From Mycobacteroides immunogenum (GTDB lineage: Bacteria > Actinomycetota > Actinomycetes > Mycobacteriales > Mycobacteriaceae), in NCBI RefSeq assembly GCF_001605725.1, contig NZ_CP011530.1:2108001-2172000 (forward strand): a DNA stretch of 64,000 nucleotides, in the 5' to 3' direction. Position numbers and translations under genes: made by a program. Below the pieces are notes generated by a model. The model saw only the letters and a list, made by a program, of their open reading frames with translations, was not told the DNA's origin and ran no database searches. Positions 1 through 13,477 of the stretch are shown here, in pieces. How positions within the stretch are numbered: the first letter of the stretch is position 1; every line of letters begins with the position of its first letter.

Positions 1-332
1 AGGGCACGCATGGCGCCGTCTTGACCGATGCTGCCGCCGCCAAGGCCAAGGCGCTGCTGGATCAGGAAGGCCGCGACGATCTGTCGCTGCGTATCGCCGT
101 CCAGCCGGGTGGCTGCGCCGGTCTGCGCTACCAGCTCTTCTTCGACGACCGCACCCTCGACGGTGACCTCGTTACCGAGTTCGACGGCGTGAAGCTCACC
201 GTGGACCGGATGAGCGCCCCGTACATCCAGGGCGCCTCCATCGACTTCGTCGACACCATCGAGAAGCAGGGCTTCACGATCGACAACCCGAACGCCACCG
301 GCTCCTGCGCCTGCGGCGACTCCTTCAACTGA
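1..332 (+). CDS. erpA: Iron-sulfur cluster insertion protein ErpA/HesB family, 5' end outside the window
   Basis: A-type carrier that passes Fe-S clusters to apoproteins. The C-terminal signature CACGD is present just before the stop, and an upstream Cys lies in the GGCAGL motif, giving the three cysteines expected of the family. The frame stays open to the left edge (a GTHGAV stretch precedes the first TTG at 21), so the true start lies upstream and TTG 21 is not the start. Its closest remembered relative is Rv2204c of M. tuberculosis. It converges on the membrane protein gene at 347. Family call is sure; the start is not visible. Confidence 0.93.
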   Translation, partial: GTHGAVLTDAAAAKAKALLDQEGRDDLSLRIAVQPGGCAGLRYQLFFDDRTLDGDLVTEFDGVKLTVDRMSAPYIQGASIDFVDTIEKQGFTIDNPNATGSCACGDSFN

Positions 333-346
333 TCAGCACCGCCTGA

Positions 347-889
347 TCAGTACGCGTTGGCTCCGCGCATGTAGGCGGAGCAGACGTAGATCTTGCCCTC
401 GTTGAGCAGCAGCTCTGCCTGACCTTGCGGGGCATCCTTACGCTTCTGGCTCGTCGCGGTGAACAGCACCTTGAGCTGGTACTGGGAGAAGTACACGATC
501 TTGTCGATCGACTTCACCGTCGCGGTACCGAAGGTGGCCACAAACTGCTGGGCGTTGGCGCGCACAATCGTGTCGTCGGTGTCCTTGTCGCGCACCGCGT
601 CGTACAGTCCGCAGCCGGCATTACGTGCCAGCGTCACGGTGTCGAGCCTGGACATGGCATCCAGGTAGGCCTGGATGGTCTGCTCGATCTTCGCCTCACT
701 GGGCCGCTGGGACACGCCAGAATTCTTGGTCAAGAACCCCAGCAGCAGCGCCAGCACCAGCAGCGCACCCACCACTGCGGCGGGGGCGACCCAACCGGGC
801 ACCTTGCGCTTGCGTTCGGGGTAGTCGACCGGCGGCGGCATGGGCGGTAAACCAGGGTAGGGCACCGTCGAATAACCTGGTTCAGCCAT
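347..889 (-). CDS. Single-pass membrane protein, Rv2203-like
   Basis: A 180-residue protein of unknown function. A proline-rich N-terminus (about residues 8-24) is followed by a basic patch ERKRK, one membrane helix near residues 34-54, and a C-terminal domain of about 120 residues outside the membrane with two cysteines, one in GCGLYD and one in YVCSAY, which could form a disulfide. The open frame runs upstream to 1024, but the ATG at 889 is preceded by a good CAGGAG site and starts the conserved-looking part. It is divergent from adoK. Layout resembles Mce-associated or lumazine-binding-like secreted domains, but I do not assign a function. Confidence 0.75.
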   Translation of the reverse strand: MAEPGYSTVPYPGLPPMPPPVDYPERKRKVPGWVAPAAVVGALLVLALLLGFLTKNSGVSQRPSEAKIEQTIQAYLDAMSRLDTVTLARNAGCGLYDAVRDKDTDDTIVRANAQQFVATFGTATVKSIDKIVYFSQYQLKVLFTATSQKRKDAPQGQAELLLNEGKIYVCSAYMRGANAY

Positions 890-979
890 TGATTCTCCTG
901 AAAATCGTGTCCCCGATCTCACTCCCCAACAAACCAGGCTAGCAATCGGCCACAACCCCGGAACAGTTACGTTAGGTAA

Positions 980-3936
<2,957 letters not shown>

Positions 3937-4096
3937 GCGGCCAAGTATGCAACATCCCGGGGGGTGTCTCAGGACCTAGGTCCCGATACCGGCCCCGTCG
4001 CATCCCTGATGCGACGGCGTGGTCTACGCTGCGTAGTATTCGATTGCTGCCACTGGTCAGCGATAGATTTTGCAGGCGAAACAGGAGGCTAAAAAC

Positions 4097-5146
4097 GTGA
4101 CGTCACGGTCCGGCTCACGGTCGTCCCTGCTGGCCACTGTGGTGCTGTTGGGCGCGGCGAGCTTCCTGCTCAGCGGTTGTAGCGTCCAAGAAGTGCTGCG
4201 GTTCGGCTGGCCCGAGGGCATCACCCCCGAAGCACACGACTACATGGCCCCCTTGTGGACCTGGGCAGTCGTCGCTTCGCTGGTCGTCGGCGTCATTGTC
4301 TGGGGCCTGACCTTCTGGACCGTCGCGTTCCACCGTCACAAGCCGGGCGACACCGAATTCCCGCGCCAGTTCGGCTACAACCTGCCGCTGGAGCTGGTCC
4401 TGACGGTGGTGCCCTTCCTGATCATCGCGGTGCTCTTCTACTTCACCGTCGTGGTGCAGAACAAGGTCATGCACAAGGACCCGAACCCCGAGGTCGTCGT
4501 CGATGTCACGGCCTTCCAATGGAACTGGAAGTTCGGCTACCAGAAGGTCGCGTTCAAGGACGGAAGCCTCAACTACGAGGGCGCCGACCCAGAGCGCAAG
4601 AAGGCGATGACCTCCAAGCCTGAGGGCAAGGACGCGCACGGTAAGGAGCTCGTCGGCCCGGTGCGCGGCCTGAACCGTGAGGACCGCACCTACCTGAACT
4701 TCGACAAGATCGAGACCGTCGGAACCTCTTCGGAGATCCCGGTGTTGGTGCTGCCCAGCGGCAAGAGCATCGAATTCCAGCTGGCCTCGGCCGATGTCAT
4801 CCACTCGTTCCGGGTGGTGCCGTTCCTGTTCACTCGCGACGTGATGCCCGAGCCCAAGGCCAACAACTCCGACAACGTCTTCCAGGTCAGCAAGATCCTG
4901 AAGGAAGGCGCGTTCGTGGGGCGCTGCGTTGAGATGTGCGGCACCTATCACTCGATGATGGCTTTCGAGCTGCGCGTGGTCAGCCCCAACGACTTCAAGT
5001 TCTATCTGGACGCACGCAAGGCGGGTAAGACCAACGCCGAGGCGCTCGCCTCCATCGGTCAGTCACCGGTCTCGATCACCACCAGGCCGTTCGATGGCCG
5101 TCGCGGCGAACTCGCGCCGGCAGACAACAACGCGGCCAAGAACTAG
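4097..5146 (+). CDS. ctaC: Cytochrome c oxidase subunit II, CuA-bearing lipoprotein
   Basis: Subunit II of the aa3 oxidase, which takes electrons from the di-heme QcrC in the bcc-aa3 supercomplex. I choose GTG 4097, 9 bases after AGGAGG at 4082-4087. The product (349 residues) has a lipoprotein signal with lipobox LSGC (Cys28), two membrane helices, and a periplasmic cupredoxin domain. The CuA site is visible: C277-x3-C281, H285 and M288, plus an upstream His in VIHSF. A roughly 50-residue polar stretch (about residues 155-205) between the QWNWKFGY motif and the copper domain fits actinobacterial CtaC. Followed 15 bases later by ctaF. Confidence 0.96.
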   Translation: MTSRSGSRSSLLATVVLLGAASFLLSGCSVQEVLRFGWPEGITPEAHDYMAPLWTWAVVASLVVGVIVWGLTFWTVAFHRHKPGDTEFPRQFGYNLPLELVLTVVPFLIIAVLFYFTVVVQNKVMHKDPNPEVVVDVTAFQWNWKFGYQKVAFKDGSLNYEGADPERKKAMTSKPEGKDAHGKELVGPVRGLNREDRTYLNFDKIETVGTSSEIPVLVLPSGKSIEFQLASADVIHSFRVVPFLFTRDVMPEPKANNSDNVFQVSKILKEGAFVGRCVEMCGTYHSMMAFELRVVSPNDFKFYLDARKAGKTNAEALASIGQSPVSITTRPFDGRRGELAPADNNAAKN

Positions 5147-5161
5147 GCGAGGGAGCGCAGC

Positions 5162-5581
5162 ATGCATATCGAAGCCCGACTCTTCGAGATCCTCACCGGA
5201 TTCTTCGCCCTGGCCACCGTGGTGTACGCGGTCTTGACCGCCATGTACGCCAACGGCGGCGTCGAATGGGCCGGCACCACCGCAATGGCGATGACCACCG
5301 GACTGTCGCTGATCATCTCCACGTTCTTCCGCTTCGTGGCTCGCCGTCTGGACACCCGGCCCGAGGACTACGAGGATGCCGAGATCGCGGACGGCGCCGG
5401 AGAACTGGGCTTCTACAGCCCGCACAGCTGGTGGCCCATCATGATCGCCCTGGCTGCCGCCACCACCGCGGTGGGTGTGGCGCTGTGGCTCCCGTGGCTG
5501 ATTGCCGCGGGCGGGGTGTTCGTCCTCAGCGCGGTCGCCGGCTTGGTCTTCGAGTACCACATCGGCGCGGAGAAGCACTAG
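5162..5581 (+). CDS. ctaF: Cytochrome c oxidase subunit IV (actinobacterial)
   Basis: A 139-residue subunit of the aa3 oxidase specific to actinobacteria. It has four predicted membrane helices arranged as two pairs (about residues 7-29, 38-57, 90-108 and 111-132) joined by an acidic loop ([12 protein letters not shown]). A GAGGGAG ribosome site lies just before ATG 5162. It forms a two-gene unit with ctaC. Matches Rv2199c in size and place. The 236 bases between this gene and mmpS3 contain no other gene I can support. Confidence 0.93.
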   Translation: MHIEARLFEILTGFFALATVVYAVLTAMYANGGVEWAGTTAMAMTTGLSLIISTFFRFVARRLDTRPEDYEDAEIADGAGELGFYSPHSWWPIMIALAAATTAVGVALWLPWLIAAGGVFVLSAVAGLVFEYHIGAEKH

Positions 5582-5817
5582 CTCATCGAGCGTTTTGCCG
5601 TCACCCAAGGCGATACCCGTACTTTGCGGCGGGGCAGTCGTGACTGGTGTGACGTCGGCGTGTGCACTATCACGTTTTCGATAACAATCCGGTGGTCAGT
5701 TTGGTTTTTAGGACCGTCGGGATTCGTCGCCCCGGATTGCTTTGGCTATCGTTGCCATGGCCCCTCAGGCAGGTGGCCCGCCGGGGAGCGGGAAGTGACG
5801 AAAAGGAACTTGTGTAG

Positions 5818-6570
5818 ATGAGTGGGACGGACAACCCAGGGTCGGGGAATCCCGGGGAGGTTCCGGATCTGGACGGTCCGAGCGGGGATGACGCGGCTCC
5901 CGAGTCGTCCGGGGCGGACTCTGCCGCCTTTCATTCTCAGGCGTACTCTGCGCCCGAATCCGAGCAATTCACCAGCCCGTATGTGCCGTACGACGAGTAC
6001 GAGACCCAATTGGTCGACGGCGAGGAGCCGCCACCGCCGCGGTGGCCGTGGGTAGTCGGAGTCGCGGCGATCATCGCCGCGATCACTCTGGTCGCGTCCG
6101 TGGCACTCCTGGTGGCCGGGCGTTCGGACGAGACGAATGGCGCCGCCAAGAGCAGCTCTGTCACACCGACGCCGAGCACCACACCGTGGAACGAGATCAT
6201 CACCACCACGACACCTCCGCCGCCCCCTCCGCCTCCGCCGCCGACCACCGAGCCGCCGCCCCCGCCGCCACCGCCCCCGACAACCACCACGCCGGCCGGG
6301 CCGCGGCAGATCACGTACTCGGTGACCGGTTCCAAGGCTCCGCTTGATCGCATCTCGATCACCTGGACCGACGGCTCCGGGCGTACCCGGGTGAACCCGA
6401 ACGTGTACATCCCGTGGTCGATTACCGTCACACCCATCTCGAACTCGGAGATCGGCTCGGTCTCGGCGAGCAGTTTCCTGCGGCTGAGCCAGCTCAACTG
6501 CACGATCACCACCAGCGATGGCCAGGTGTTGTCCTCTAACAACAACAATTCGGCGCAGGCCACCTGCTGA
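5818..6570 (+). CDS. mmpS3: MmpS3-like proline-rich membrane protein
   Basis: A 250-residue membrane-anchored protein with an acidic, disordered N-terminus, one membrane helix (about 77-100), a proline/threonine-rich stalk (about 115-160, with two long proline runs) and a small C-terminal extracytoplasmic domain of the MmpS beta-sandwich type (from QITYSVTGS). MmpS proteins usually partner MmpL transporters, but no mmpL gene is here, as for mmpS3 (Rv2198c) of M. tuberculosis. Position between ctaF and the Rv2197c-like gene supports the call. ATG 5818 follows an AAAGGAACTT site. Function in this strain is unknown. Confidence 0.85.
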   Translation: MSGTDNPGSGNPGEVPDLDGPSGDDAAPESSGADSAAFHSQAYSAPESEQFTSPYVPYDEYETQLVDGEEPPPPRWPWVVGVAAIIAAITLVASVALLVAGRSDETNGAAKSSSVTPTPSTTPWNEIITTTTPPPPPPPPPPTTEPPPPPPPPPTTTTPAGPRQITYSVTGSKAPLDRISITWTDGSGRTRVNPNVYIPWSITVTPISNSEIGSVSASSFLRLSQLNCTITTSDGQVLSSNNNNSAQATC

Positions 6571-7289
6571 TGCCAGCAGGTCGATTGGCCAAGCCACTGG
6601 AGGCACTTGCGGGTCCGCTGCGGCGGTCATCGCCCGAGTCCGTCGATCGGATGCTGATCGGGTTGTGCGGGGTCATCTGGTTGGCGTTCGTCGGAATGCT
6701 GGTCGGCGCCATCGTGGTGATCGCGGGCATGGGGCAGGACTCGGGATCTTCTGGCTCGTCCTGGGGGATCTACATCGTCATCGGCGTATGTCTGGCCGTC
6801 ATCGTCGGTGCGGTGCCGCTGCTGCTGCGCGCCCGAAAGACTGCTGCTCAGCGCTCGGCACGTGGTACGTCCAAATCCAAGGGCGCCAACACCTCCGGTG
6901 GGGCGGCGGCCATATCTGGTCCGCAGCCGGCGGAGGCCTCGACCGAGAAGCTCAAGACCTTCGGCGGTCTCGCGGATCATGTGAGCCACGTACCGAAGGA
7001 CTACAGCGGTCCCGGCTCCCCGGCGTACCGGGCGGCCAGCGAGGCAGCCGCCAAGACCGCGGTGGTGGATCGTCTGTGGCTGCGGGCCACGGTGGGTATC
7101 GCCGGTGCGATCGGCCTCGCGCTGCTGGCGGTGGTCACCGGTACCTATCTACTGGCGGTGGACAGCGATACCGCGGCCATCGTCGCGTTTGCATTCGCTG
7201 GGGTGATCACCTGCGCGATGGGAGCGATCCCGTGGCTGACGCTCAAGAAGCTGCGTGAGCTCCGTTCATCAGGGTCTTCGGCCGCATAG
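6570..7289 (+). CDS. Four-helix membrane protein, Rv2197c-like
   Basis: A 239-residue integral membrane protein of unknown function. Two N-terminal helices (about residues 29-52 and 66-86) and two C-terminal helices (about 170-192 and 200-220) flank a soluble loop rich in Ser, Lys and Ala. Its ATG shares one base with the mmpS3 stop (TGATG), which indicates translational coupling. Rv2197c occupies the same position in M. tuberculosis. No catalytic motif is visible. Confidence 0.82.
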   Translation: MPAGRLAKPLEALAGPLRRSSPESVDRMLIGLCGVIWLAFVGMLVGAIVVIAGMGQDSGSSGSSWGIYIVIGVCLAVIVGAVPLLLRARKTAAQRSARGTSKSKGANTSGGAAAISGPQPAEASTEKLKTFGGLADHVSHVPKDYSGPGSPAYRAASEAAAKTAVVDRLWLRATVGIAGAIGLALLAVVTGTYLLAVDSDTAAIVAFAFAGVITCAMGAIPWLTLKKLRELRSSGSSAA

Positions 7290-7358
7290 TCACTTCTCCC
7301 AAAGTTGCTTTTCGCAGGACCGCACTTGCGCTTTCACTGCAAAACGTCGATCTCGACG

Positions 7359-7799
7359 CTAGAAGTCGGCGATGCCGGCGCGGGCGATCACCTTGGTGAT
7401 CCTTGCCCGGACAAGTGACTCCTCGGGAACCGCGTTGCGCCGGCCGAACTGCTCGGCTTGCTCGGCCCCCATGTAGCGGCCGCCGATTTTGGTCGCCCAG
7501 GTGAGCATCTCGTCGTAGTCGTTCGTCAGCCGGGCCTCGGCGGTGAACTGCACGTAGGAGAACGGCGGTCGCTGATCATCGACCGCCAGCGAAATACGGG
7601 GGTCCCGCCGGATCGCCTTGCCTTTCAACGTGTCCGTCCCCGTTGTGAAGATCAGTTCGTCGCCGGTGGGACCCTCGTGCAGCACGAACCAGACGGGCGT
7701 GACGACGGGCGCGCCGTTGGCGCGCACCAGGCCGAGCATTCCGGTGCGGGTTCCCGCCGAGGCGAAGGCCCACCATTCCTGACGGCTCATCTCGTGCAT
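7359..7799 (-). CDS. PPOX-class (pyridoxamine oxidase-like) F420/FMN-dependent protein
   Basis: A 146-residue protein of the split beta-barrel flavin-binding fold. Typical features are the N-terminal segment with NGAPVVTPVWF (strand pair beside the cofactor), the TGTDTLKGKAIRRDPRISL cofactor-phosphate region, and a C-terminal RARITKVIAR strand. Many mycobacterial members of this size bind F420 and reduce small substrates, or sequester heme; which applies here cannot be read from sequence. It lies between the Rv2197c-like gene and qcrB, where I recall no such gene in M. tuberculosis. It is downstream of the strong terminator after qcrB, so it probably has its own promoter. Confidence 0.8.
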   Translation of the reverse strand: MHEMSRQEWWAFASAGTRTGMLGLVRANGAPVVTPVWFVLHEGPTGDELIFTTGTDTLKGKAIRRDPRISLAVDDQRPPFSYVQFTAEARLTNDYDEMLTWATKIGGRYMGAEQAEQFGRRNAVPEESLVRARITKVIARAGIADF

Positions 7800-7847
7800 A
7801 CGGCCACGCTAGCCGGTCGATGGGGGAGTGAGCAGCCCACCCCTAAA

Positions 7848-7889
7848 ACAGTTGAGTCCCGCATGCTTTCGCATGCGGGACTCAACTGT
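7848..7889 (-). terminator. Perfect 19-bp hairpin terminator of the ctaE-qcrCAB operon
   Basis: Arms at 7848-7866 and 7871-7889 are exact reverse complements around a TTTC loop. Read on the minus strand the hairpin begins 13 bases after the qcrB stop and is followed by TTTTA, so it fits an intrinsic terminator for the cytochrome bc1 operon. Confidence 0.85.
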
Positions 7890-7902
7890 AGTGCTGACTT
7901 CC

Positions 7903-9552
7903 TTAGTGGCCGTGGCCGTTCGACCCGTTGGTCGCCGGCTCGCCGTCCTGGTACTCCTTGAGGGCGAGCAGCGACTTGTGGTGCGCCTCGTGCTCGGCTT
8001 CGGCCAGTGCGTGTTGTTCGTCGGTGGGGTCGGCGAACAAGAACGAGCCGGTGCCGGGTGCACCGGCGGAGCCCAGCTTGTTCATGCGCTGGGGCACCGG
8101 TGCGCCCTGGTATTCCAGCGGGATCGCGTGGCCGTGCTCATCGACACCGGCCAGCGGCTGGTGGATTTCGATGTACTCGCCGTGCGGCAGGCGCTTGATG
8201 ATGCCGGTCTCGATGCCGTGCTCCAGGACCGCGCGGTCGCTGCGCTGCAGGCCGATGGCCCACCGGTAGGCGATGTAGTAGACCACCGCGGGCAAGATGA
8301 CCATGCCGATACGGCCGATCCACGTGGTCGCGTTCAGCGAGATGTGGAACTTCAGCGCGATGATGTCGTTCATGCACATGAGCGTGAACAGCATGTAGAG
8401 CGAGATCGCCGCCGAGCCGATGGCCGTCCTGACCGGAGCGTCACGCGGACGCTGCAGCAGGTTGTGGTGAGCGTCGTCGCCGGTGAGCTTCTTCTCCAGG
8501 AACGGGTACGCGATCAGCAGACCGAACACCACGCCCATGCCGACGGCAACCCACACCGCCTGCGGGATGGTGTGCCCGAACGGGTAGATCTCCCAGGCCG
8601 GGATGATGCGCAGCAGGCCGTCGGTCCACATCATGTAGAAGTCCGGCTGGCTACCCGCGGAGATCTGCGAGGGCTTGTACGGACCCAGCACCCAGATCGG
8701 GTTGATCTGCAGCAGACCACTCATCAGCGCCAGGATGGCGGTGGTGAAGGCGAAGAAGGATCCACCCTTGAGGGCGAACACCGGGAGGATGCGCACACCC
8801 ACCACGTTCTTCTCGGTGGCGCCGGGGCCGGGGAACTGGGTGTGCTTCTGGTACCAGACCAGGGCCAGGTGAATACCGATGAGCGCCAGGATGATCGCCG
8901 GGATCAGCAGGATGTGCATGGCGTACAGGCGGGGGATCAGGATGTTGCCGGGGAAGTCGCCGCCGAACAGCGCCCAGTGCATCCAGGTACCGATGAGCGG
9001 AAGACCCATGGTGATACCCGAGAGCGCCGCGCGGATACCGGTGCCCGAGAGCAGATCGTCGGGCAGCGAGTATCCGAAGAACCCTTCGAACATGGCCAGG
9101 ATGAACAGCAGCGCGCCGATGACCCAGTTGGCCTCGCGAGGACGCCGGAACGCGCCCGTGAAGAAGATGCGGGCCATGTGCACCATGATCGACGCCGCGA
9201 ACATCAGGGCGGCCCAGTGGTGGATCTGCCGCACGAACAGACCGCCGCGCACCTCGAAGCTGATGTTCAGGGTGGTCTCATAGGCCTTGGACATCTGCAC
9301 GCCGCGCAGCGGCTGGTAGATGCCGTTGTAGGTGACCTCGGACATCGACGGGTCGAAGAACAGGGTCAGGTACACACCCGAGAGCAGCAGCACGATAAAG
9401 CTGTACAGCGCGATCTCGCCGAGCATGAACGACCAGTGGGTGGGGAAGACCTTGTTGATCTGCCGCTTCACTCCGGCGGCGAGGTGATACCGCGAATCAA
9501 TCGCCTCGGCTTGTTTGGCTGCGCGCGAGGGCTTTTGGGCTGTATCGCTCAT
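7903..9552 (-). CDS. qcrB: Cytochrome bc1 (bcc) complex cytochrome b subunit
   Basis: Membrane subunit that oxidises menaquinol and carries the two b hemes; it is the target of Q203-type (telacebec) inhibitors. The 549-residue protein has the multi-helix cytochrome b core, including the helix with [20 protein letters not shown] and the Qo-site loop region ([12 protein letters not shown]), and a long hydrophilic C-terminal tail typical of actinobacteria. ATG 9552 overlaps the qcrA stop as ATGA. It is the last gene of the operon ctaE-qcrC-qcrA-qcrB and is followed by a strong hairpin terminator. Confidence 0.97.
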   Translation of the reverse strand: MSDTAQKPSRAAKQAEAIDSRYHLAAGVKRQINKVFPTHWSFMLGEIALYSFIVLLLSGVYLTLFFDPSMSEVTYNGIYQPLRGVQMSKAYETTLNISFEVRGGLFVRQIHHWAALMFAASIMVHMARIFFTGAFRRPREANWVIGALLFILAMFEGFFGYSLPDDLLSGTGIRAALSGITMGLPLIGTWMHWALFGGDFPGNILIPRLYAMHILLIPAIILALIGIHLALVWYQKHTQFPGPGATEKNVVGVRILPVFALKGGSFFAFTTAILALMSGLLQINPIWVLGPYKPSQISAGSQPDFYMMWTDGLLRIIPAWEIYPFGHTIPQAVWVAVGMGVVFGLLIAYPFLEKKLTGDDAHHNLLQRPRDAPVRTAIGSAAISLYMLFTLMCMNDIIALKFHISLNATTWIGRIGMVILPAVVYYIAYRWAIGLQRSDRAVLEHGIETGIIKRLPHGEYIEIHQPLAGVDEHGHAIPLEYQGAPVPQRMNKLGSAGAPGTGSFLFADPTDEQHALAEAEHEAHHKSLLALKEYQDGEPATNGSNGHGH

Positions 9553-10724
9553 GATTTGCGCTCCCAGAATGCGGGTCCGACGGGTTCAACGAAGTCGCCG
9601 TTGGCGACGAGGTATCCGTCCTTGTCGACGGTGAGGGGCAGCTGTGCCAGCGCACGCGCCGCGGGCCCGAAGATGGGCTTGGCGAAGTGCAGAGCGTCGA
9701 ACTGCGACTGGTGGCACGGGCACAGAATGCGGTAGGTCTGCTGCTCGAAAAGTGATGTGGGGCAACCCAGGTGCGAGCAGATCTTGGTGTAGGCGAAGAG
9801 ATCTCCGTAGTTGAAGTTCTCCTGGCCCTTGCGCTTGACCACCTTGGGCATATCGGTGGGACGCACGCGGATCAGCATCACCGGGTTACGGATGCCCATC
9901 TGGATGTGCGACAGCTTCTCGTGCGATTCGACGGTGGTGCCGTCGCCATCGGACTCGCGCCACGGGAACACGGTTTCCATGCCGCCGGCGTCGATGTCCT
10001 CGGGGCGGATCTTCAGCAGCACGTTGGAGCTGCTGCCGACGGCCCGGCCCAGGTAGACGGTTTCACCGTGGTAGCGCGGGGTCCAGCCGCTGGTGAGCAG
10101 CACCGGCTGCTTGCCGTTGGCGGTGGGGACCACCTTGGCCCACGGGTTCTTGATCATGCCGCCGATGAACGCGACGGCGGTACCGGCACCCATGGCGCCG
10201 ACACCGAAGCCCAGCGCCCGCACGATCATCTTGCGGCGCGGCAGGGTCGAGGTGTCCAGAGTGTCCTGCAGCTGGGCGACGATGGTCTTGCGGTCCACCT
10301 CGGCCGAACCCGGGCCGTCGTGACGGTCCTGGATGGAGATCTCCTGCGGGATGAACTTCTTGGTGTACAGCACGGCGCCGATACCCAGCGACAGCACCGA
10401 CAAGCCAAGAGTCAGGCCGTACAGCGGGGTCGCCAGGTTGTACAGCGCGTTCCCCGGGTCGCCGAAGGGCTTGTACTCCCACGGCCAGAACAGGAACACC
10501 CCGAGCAGGGCCAGGCCGAACACACCGCCGAGGGCGAACCACAGCGCCACCAGGCGCTCAGCACGCTTCTCGGCCTTGGTGCCCTCGACGGGCCAGCGCG
10601 GTTCGCGGTACACAATCTCGACGCCGTCGAGGTTGGTGCCGAGCTTGACCAGCTCGTCGCGGCTCATGCTCGCGAGCTGCTCATCACTCGGGATCTCTGG
10701 CTTGTCAGCGTCACTCACGCTCAC
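9549..10724 (-). CDS. qcrA: Cytochrome bc1 complex Rieske iron-sulfur subunit
   Basis: Carries the Rieske 2Fe-2S cluster that moves electrons from menaquinol to QcrC. Cluster ligands are visible as CSHLGC and CPCH near the C-terminus. As in other actinobacteria, three N-terminal helices precede the Rieske domain; helices are seen around [18 protein letters not shown] and [15 protein letters not shown] and after [10 protein letters not shown]. The open frame extends to 10781, but GTG 10724 overlaps the qcrC stop as GTGA and gives 391 residues, a better start. A GTG two codons later (10718) is an alternative. Confidence 0.95.
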   Translation of the reverse strand: MSVSDADKPEIPSDEQLASMSRDELVKLGTNLDGVEIVYREPRWPVEGTKAEKRAERLVALWFALGGVFGLALLGVFLFWPWEYKPFGDPGNALYNLATPLYGLTLGLSVLSLGIGAVLYTKKFIPQEISIQDRHDGPGSAEVDRKTIVAQLQDTLDTSTLPRRKMIVRALGFGVGAMGAGTAVAFIGGMIKNPWAKVVPTANGKQPVLLTSGWTPRYHGETVYLGRAVGSSSNVLLKIRPEDIDAGGMETVFPWRESDGDGTTVESHEKLSHIQMGIRNPVMLIRVRPTDMPKVVKRKGQENFNYGDLFAYTKICSHLGCPTSLFEQQTYRILCPCHQSQFDALHFAKPIFGPAARALAQLPLTVDKDGYLVANGDFVEPVGPAFWERKS

Positions 10725-11557
10725 GCGCGTGCTCCAATCCACAATGCCGCGGCGATGGCGGCGACGATGCCGATGATCCACATGGCCATACCTTCGGAGG
10801 TCGGTCCGAAGCCGCCCAGCCCGTAGCCACCGGGATCCGGTGTCTCACTCGAGGCGCGGACGTAGGCGATGATGTCCTTCTTCTCATCGAGGGTGAGCTG
10901 ACGATCCGAGAACTTCGGCATGTTCTGCGGTCCGGTCAGCATCGCGGTGTAAATCTGCTGTTCGGTGGCCGGGTCCAGCTCGGGAGCGAACTTGCCCGAC
11001 GACAGCGCGCCGCCGCGGCCGGTGAAGTTGTGGCACGACGCGCAGTTGAGGCGGAACAGGTCACCACCGCGGGCGATGTTGTTACCCCGCAGCGACTCCT
11101 GGGCCACCGCGCCGTCACGGTCGCGGATCACCTGAGGGCCGCCGCCGTTGGCCTGGATGTAGGCGCCGAGGGCGTCGGTCTGCTCTTCGTCGAAGATCGG
11201 GTCCTTGCGCTGGGCCTGAGCCTCGTTGCGCATGGCCGGCATGCGGCCGGTGGAGACCTGGAAGTAGACGGCCGCCTCGCCCACGCCGATCAGGCTGGGG
11301 CCGCGGTCGGGCACACCCTGCAGGTTCGCGCCGTGGCAGGTGATGCACGAGGTCTCGTACAGCTGCTTGCCGGTGCGCAGCAGAGCCGACTTGTCCTCGT
11401 CGGCCACCGCGACCTGCGGGGTGGGCGTGAAGGTCGAGGCCAAGCCGCCGGCAACCACCAGCGCGATCAGCAGCAGCAAACCTGCTGAGACGCGACGGCG
11501 GAATTTGCGGCGTGCGCGATTCTTGGCGGCTGTGTCCTTTGCGGGCTCCACGCTCAC
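10721..11557 (-). CDS. qcrC: Cytochrome bc1 complex di-heme cytochrome c subunit
   Basis: Di-heme cytochrome c that passes electrons from QcrA directly to CuA of CtaC, replacing a soluble cytochrome c. Two heme-binding motifs are present: CITCH at 71-75 and CASCH at 172-176. An N-terminal signal anchor (about 24-41) and a C-terminal helix ([16 protein letters not shown]) hold it in the membrane. I choose GTG 11557, 8 bases after GGGAG, giving 278 residues, close to the 280 of Rv2194 as I remember it; GTG 11575 and 11551 are alternatives. It lies between ctaE and qcrA on the same strand. Confidence 0.94.
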   Translation of the reverse strand: MSVEPAKDTAAKNRARRKFRRRVSAGLLLLIALVVAGGLASTFTPTPQVAVADEDKSALLRTGKQLYETSCITCHGANLQGVPDRGPSLIGVGEAAVYFQVSTGRMPAMRNEAQAQRKDPIFDEEQTDALGAYIQANGGGPQVIRDRDGAVAQESLRGNNIARGGDLFRLNCASCHNFTGRGGALSSGKFAPELDPATEQQIYTAMLTGPQNMPKFSDRQLTLDEKKDIIAYVRASSETPDPGGYGLGGFGPTSEGMAMWIIGIVAAIAAALWIGARA

Positions 11558-11589
11558 CTGTTGTGCTCCCTTCACCGGGCTGGGCTGGT

Positions 11590-12210
11590 TCAACGGACGA
11601 AGTAGATGGTGGCGAACAATGCGATCCACACGATGTCGACGAAGTGCCAGTAGTAGGACACCACGATCGCGGAGGTCGCCTGGGCCGGAGTGAACTTACT
11701 CATCCGGGTGCGAATCAGCAGATAGATGAAGGCGACGAGACCGCCGATGACGTGCAGGCCGTGAAAGCCGGTGGCCAAGTAGAAGGTTGAACCGTAGGCG
11801 CTGCCGGCAATGGTGGTGCCCTCGCGTACGAGGTTCATGTACTCGTAGCCCTGGCCGAGCACGAAGAAAGTACCCATGATGAGGGTGATGACGTACCAGC
11901 GACGCAGCCCGAAGACGTCACCGCGCTCGGCGGCGAACACGCCCATCTGACAGGTGAACGAGGAGGCGACCAGCACCGCGGTCACCGGGATGGCCAGGCC
12001 AAGGTTCAGCTCGGTGGGCTCCGGGGGCCAATTACCGCCGGACTGAGCCCGGGCGGTGAAGTAGAAGGCGAAGAGTCCAGCAAAGAACATCAATTCACTG
12101 GAAAGCCAGACGATGGTGCCAACACTCACCATGTTGGGCCGGTTCAGTGAATGAACCCGCTGGGTAATGGCGGTTCCCGCCGGCGATCCTGGGGCTGCTG
12201 CGGTCGTCAC
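11590..12210 (-). CDS. ctaE: Cytochrome c oxidase subunit III
   Basis: Five-helix subunit III of the aa3 oxidase. The core begins near [20 protein letters not shown] and contains the conserved acidic helix [13 protein letters not shown] and the [10 protein letters not shown] motif. The open frame reaches 12282, but GTG 12210 yields 206 residues, close to the family length, and removes a non-conserved leader. It is the first gene of the operon running into qcrCAB and is divergent from trpD across about 190 bases that probably hold both promoters; no clear -10/-35 pair can be fixed by eye. Confidence 0.95.
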   Translation of the reverse strand: MTTAAAPGSPAGTAITQRVHSLNRPNMVSVGTIVWLSSELMFFAGLFAFYFTARAQSGGNWPPEPTELNLGLAIPVTAVLVASSFTCQMGVFAAERGDVFGLRRWYVITLIMGTFFVLGQGYEYMNLVREGTTIAGSAYGSTFYLATGFHGLHVIGGLVAFIYLLIRTRMSKFTPAQATSAIVVSYYWHFVDIVWIALFATIYFVR

Positions 12211-12400
12211 GCCGTAAGTATGACGCTTTGTAGTTGTCGAGAGCCACTCGGGTCCGACATTGATTTGTGACCGACTCTCCACAATGCGTGTGGCCTCTGC
12301 CGAGAGTAGTGCCGGTGACCTGCGCCCGGCGTGTCGCGGCTGGCCCGGAAGGCATTTAGTCCTTTGTTGTCAGCGCCGCCGCCATGGGAGCATTTGCGGC

Positions 12401-13477
12401 GTGCTGGAACATTCCTGGCCCCAGGTACTGGGAGAGCTGACCAACCGCCGCGACCTGACGGCGGGGCAGGCGGCCTGGGCCATGGACCAGATCATGACGG
12501 GCGCGGCCACTCCGGCGCAGATCGCGGCCTTCGGGGTCTCGATGCGCATGAAGCGCCCGACCTCCGATGAGGTGGGGGAGCTGGCCGACACCATGCTGTC
12601 GCACGCGATCGCGTTCCCCGGGGATTCTCAGGGCGAGCTGATCGGTGCCAACGCCGTCGACATCGTCGGCACCGGAGGCGACGGCGCCAACACGGTGAAC
12701 CTGTCCACGATGGCATCCATCGTGGTGGCGGCGTGCGGGGTGCCAGTCGTCAAGCACGGCAACCGGGCGGCGTCCTCGCTGGCCGGGGGTGCGGACACCC
12801 TGGAGAAGCTGGGTGTGCGCATCGACCTGGGACCCGAGCAGGTGATGCGCAGCGTCGCCGAGGTGGGCATCGGATTCTGTTTCGCACCGCATTTCCATCC
12901 CTCGTACCGGTACGCCTCGGCGGTGCGCCGCGAGATCGGCGTCCCGACGGTCTTCAATCTGCTTGGGCCACTGACGAACCCGGCCCGTCCCCGGGCAGGC
13001 CTGATCGGTTGTGCGTTCGCCGACCTGGCCGAGGTGACGGCGGGTGTGTTCGCGGGCCGCGGGTCCAGCGTGCTGGTGGTGCACGGCGATGACGGGCTCG
13101 ACGAACTGACCACCACCACGACCAGCACCATCTGGCGGGTTCAGGCAGGCACCGTCGACACGCTGCGGTTCGATCCCGCCGCCTTCGGCTTCGCGCGCGC
13201 CCGGCTGGAGGAATTGGTCGGCGGTGATCCGGAGTTCAATGCCGCCGAGGTGCGCGCGGTGCTGGCCGGCGGTACCGGCGCGGTTCGGGACGCGGTGCTA
13301 CTCAACGCCGCGGGTGCCATGGTCGCGCATGCCGGACTGGCCAGCGACGCCCAGTGGCTGCCCGCATGGGAGAGCGCGCTCGCCCGGGTATCCACCGCCA
13401 TCGACTCGGGCGCGGCGGCGGCGCTTCTGGACAACTGGATAGCCGTCAGCCAGCGGCTGGGGTCGCAGCAGGGGTAG
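12401..13477 (+). CDS. trpD: Anthranilate phosphoribosyltransferase
   Basis: Second step of tryptophan synthesis: joins anthranilate to PRPP. The 358-residue protein has the PRPP-binding loop [14 protein letters not shown] and the conserved KHGNRAASS and GPLTNPARP segments. GTG 12401 follows GGGAG by 10 bases and begins right before the conserved [14 protein letters not shown] segment; the open frame upstream to 12260 is not conserved. It is separate from other trp genes, as in M. tuberculosis (Rv2192c). Its 3' end overlaps the convergent nuclease gene by 32 bases. Confidence 0.95.
   Translation: MLEHSWPQVLGELTNRRDLTAGQAAWAMDQIMTGAATPAQIAAFGVSMRMKRPTSDEVGELADTMLSHAIAFPGDSQGELIGANAVDIVGTGGDGANTVNLSTMASIVVAACGVPVVKHGNRAASSLAGGADTLEKLGVRIDLGPEQVMRSVAEVGIGFCFAPHFHPSYRYASAVRREIGVPTVFNLLGPLTNPARPRAGLIGCAFADLAEVTAGVFAGRGSSVLVVHGDDGLDELTTTTTSTIWRVQAGTVDTLRFDPAAFGFARARLEELVGGDPEFNAAEVRAVLAGGTGAVRDAVLLNAAGAMVAHAGLASDAQWLPAWESALARVSTAIDSGAAAALLDNWIAVSQRLGSQQG

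Noticed and set aside
7828..9735. 635-codon open frame on the + strand, antisense to qcrB and the 3' end of qcrA
   Set aside because: It is a mirror frame of high-GC coding DNA: no ribosome site, low-complexity Arg/His/Gln composition and no recognisable domain, while qcrB and qcrA opposite are certain.
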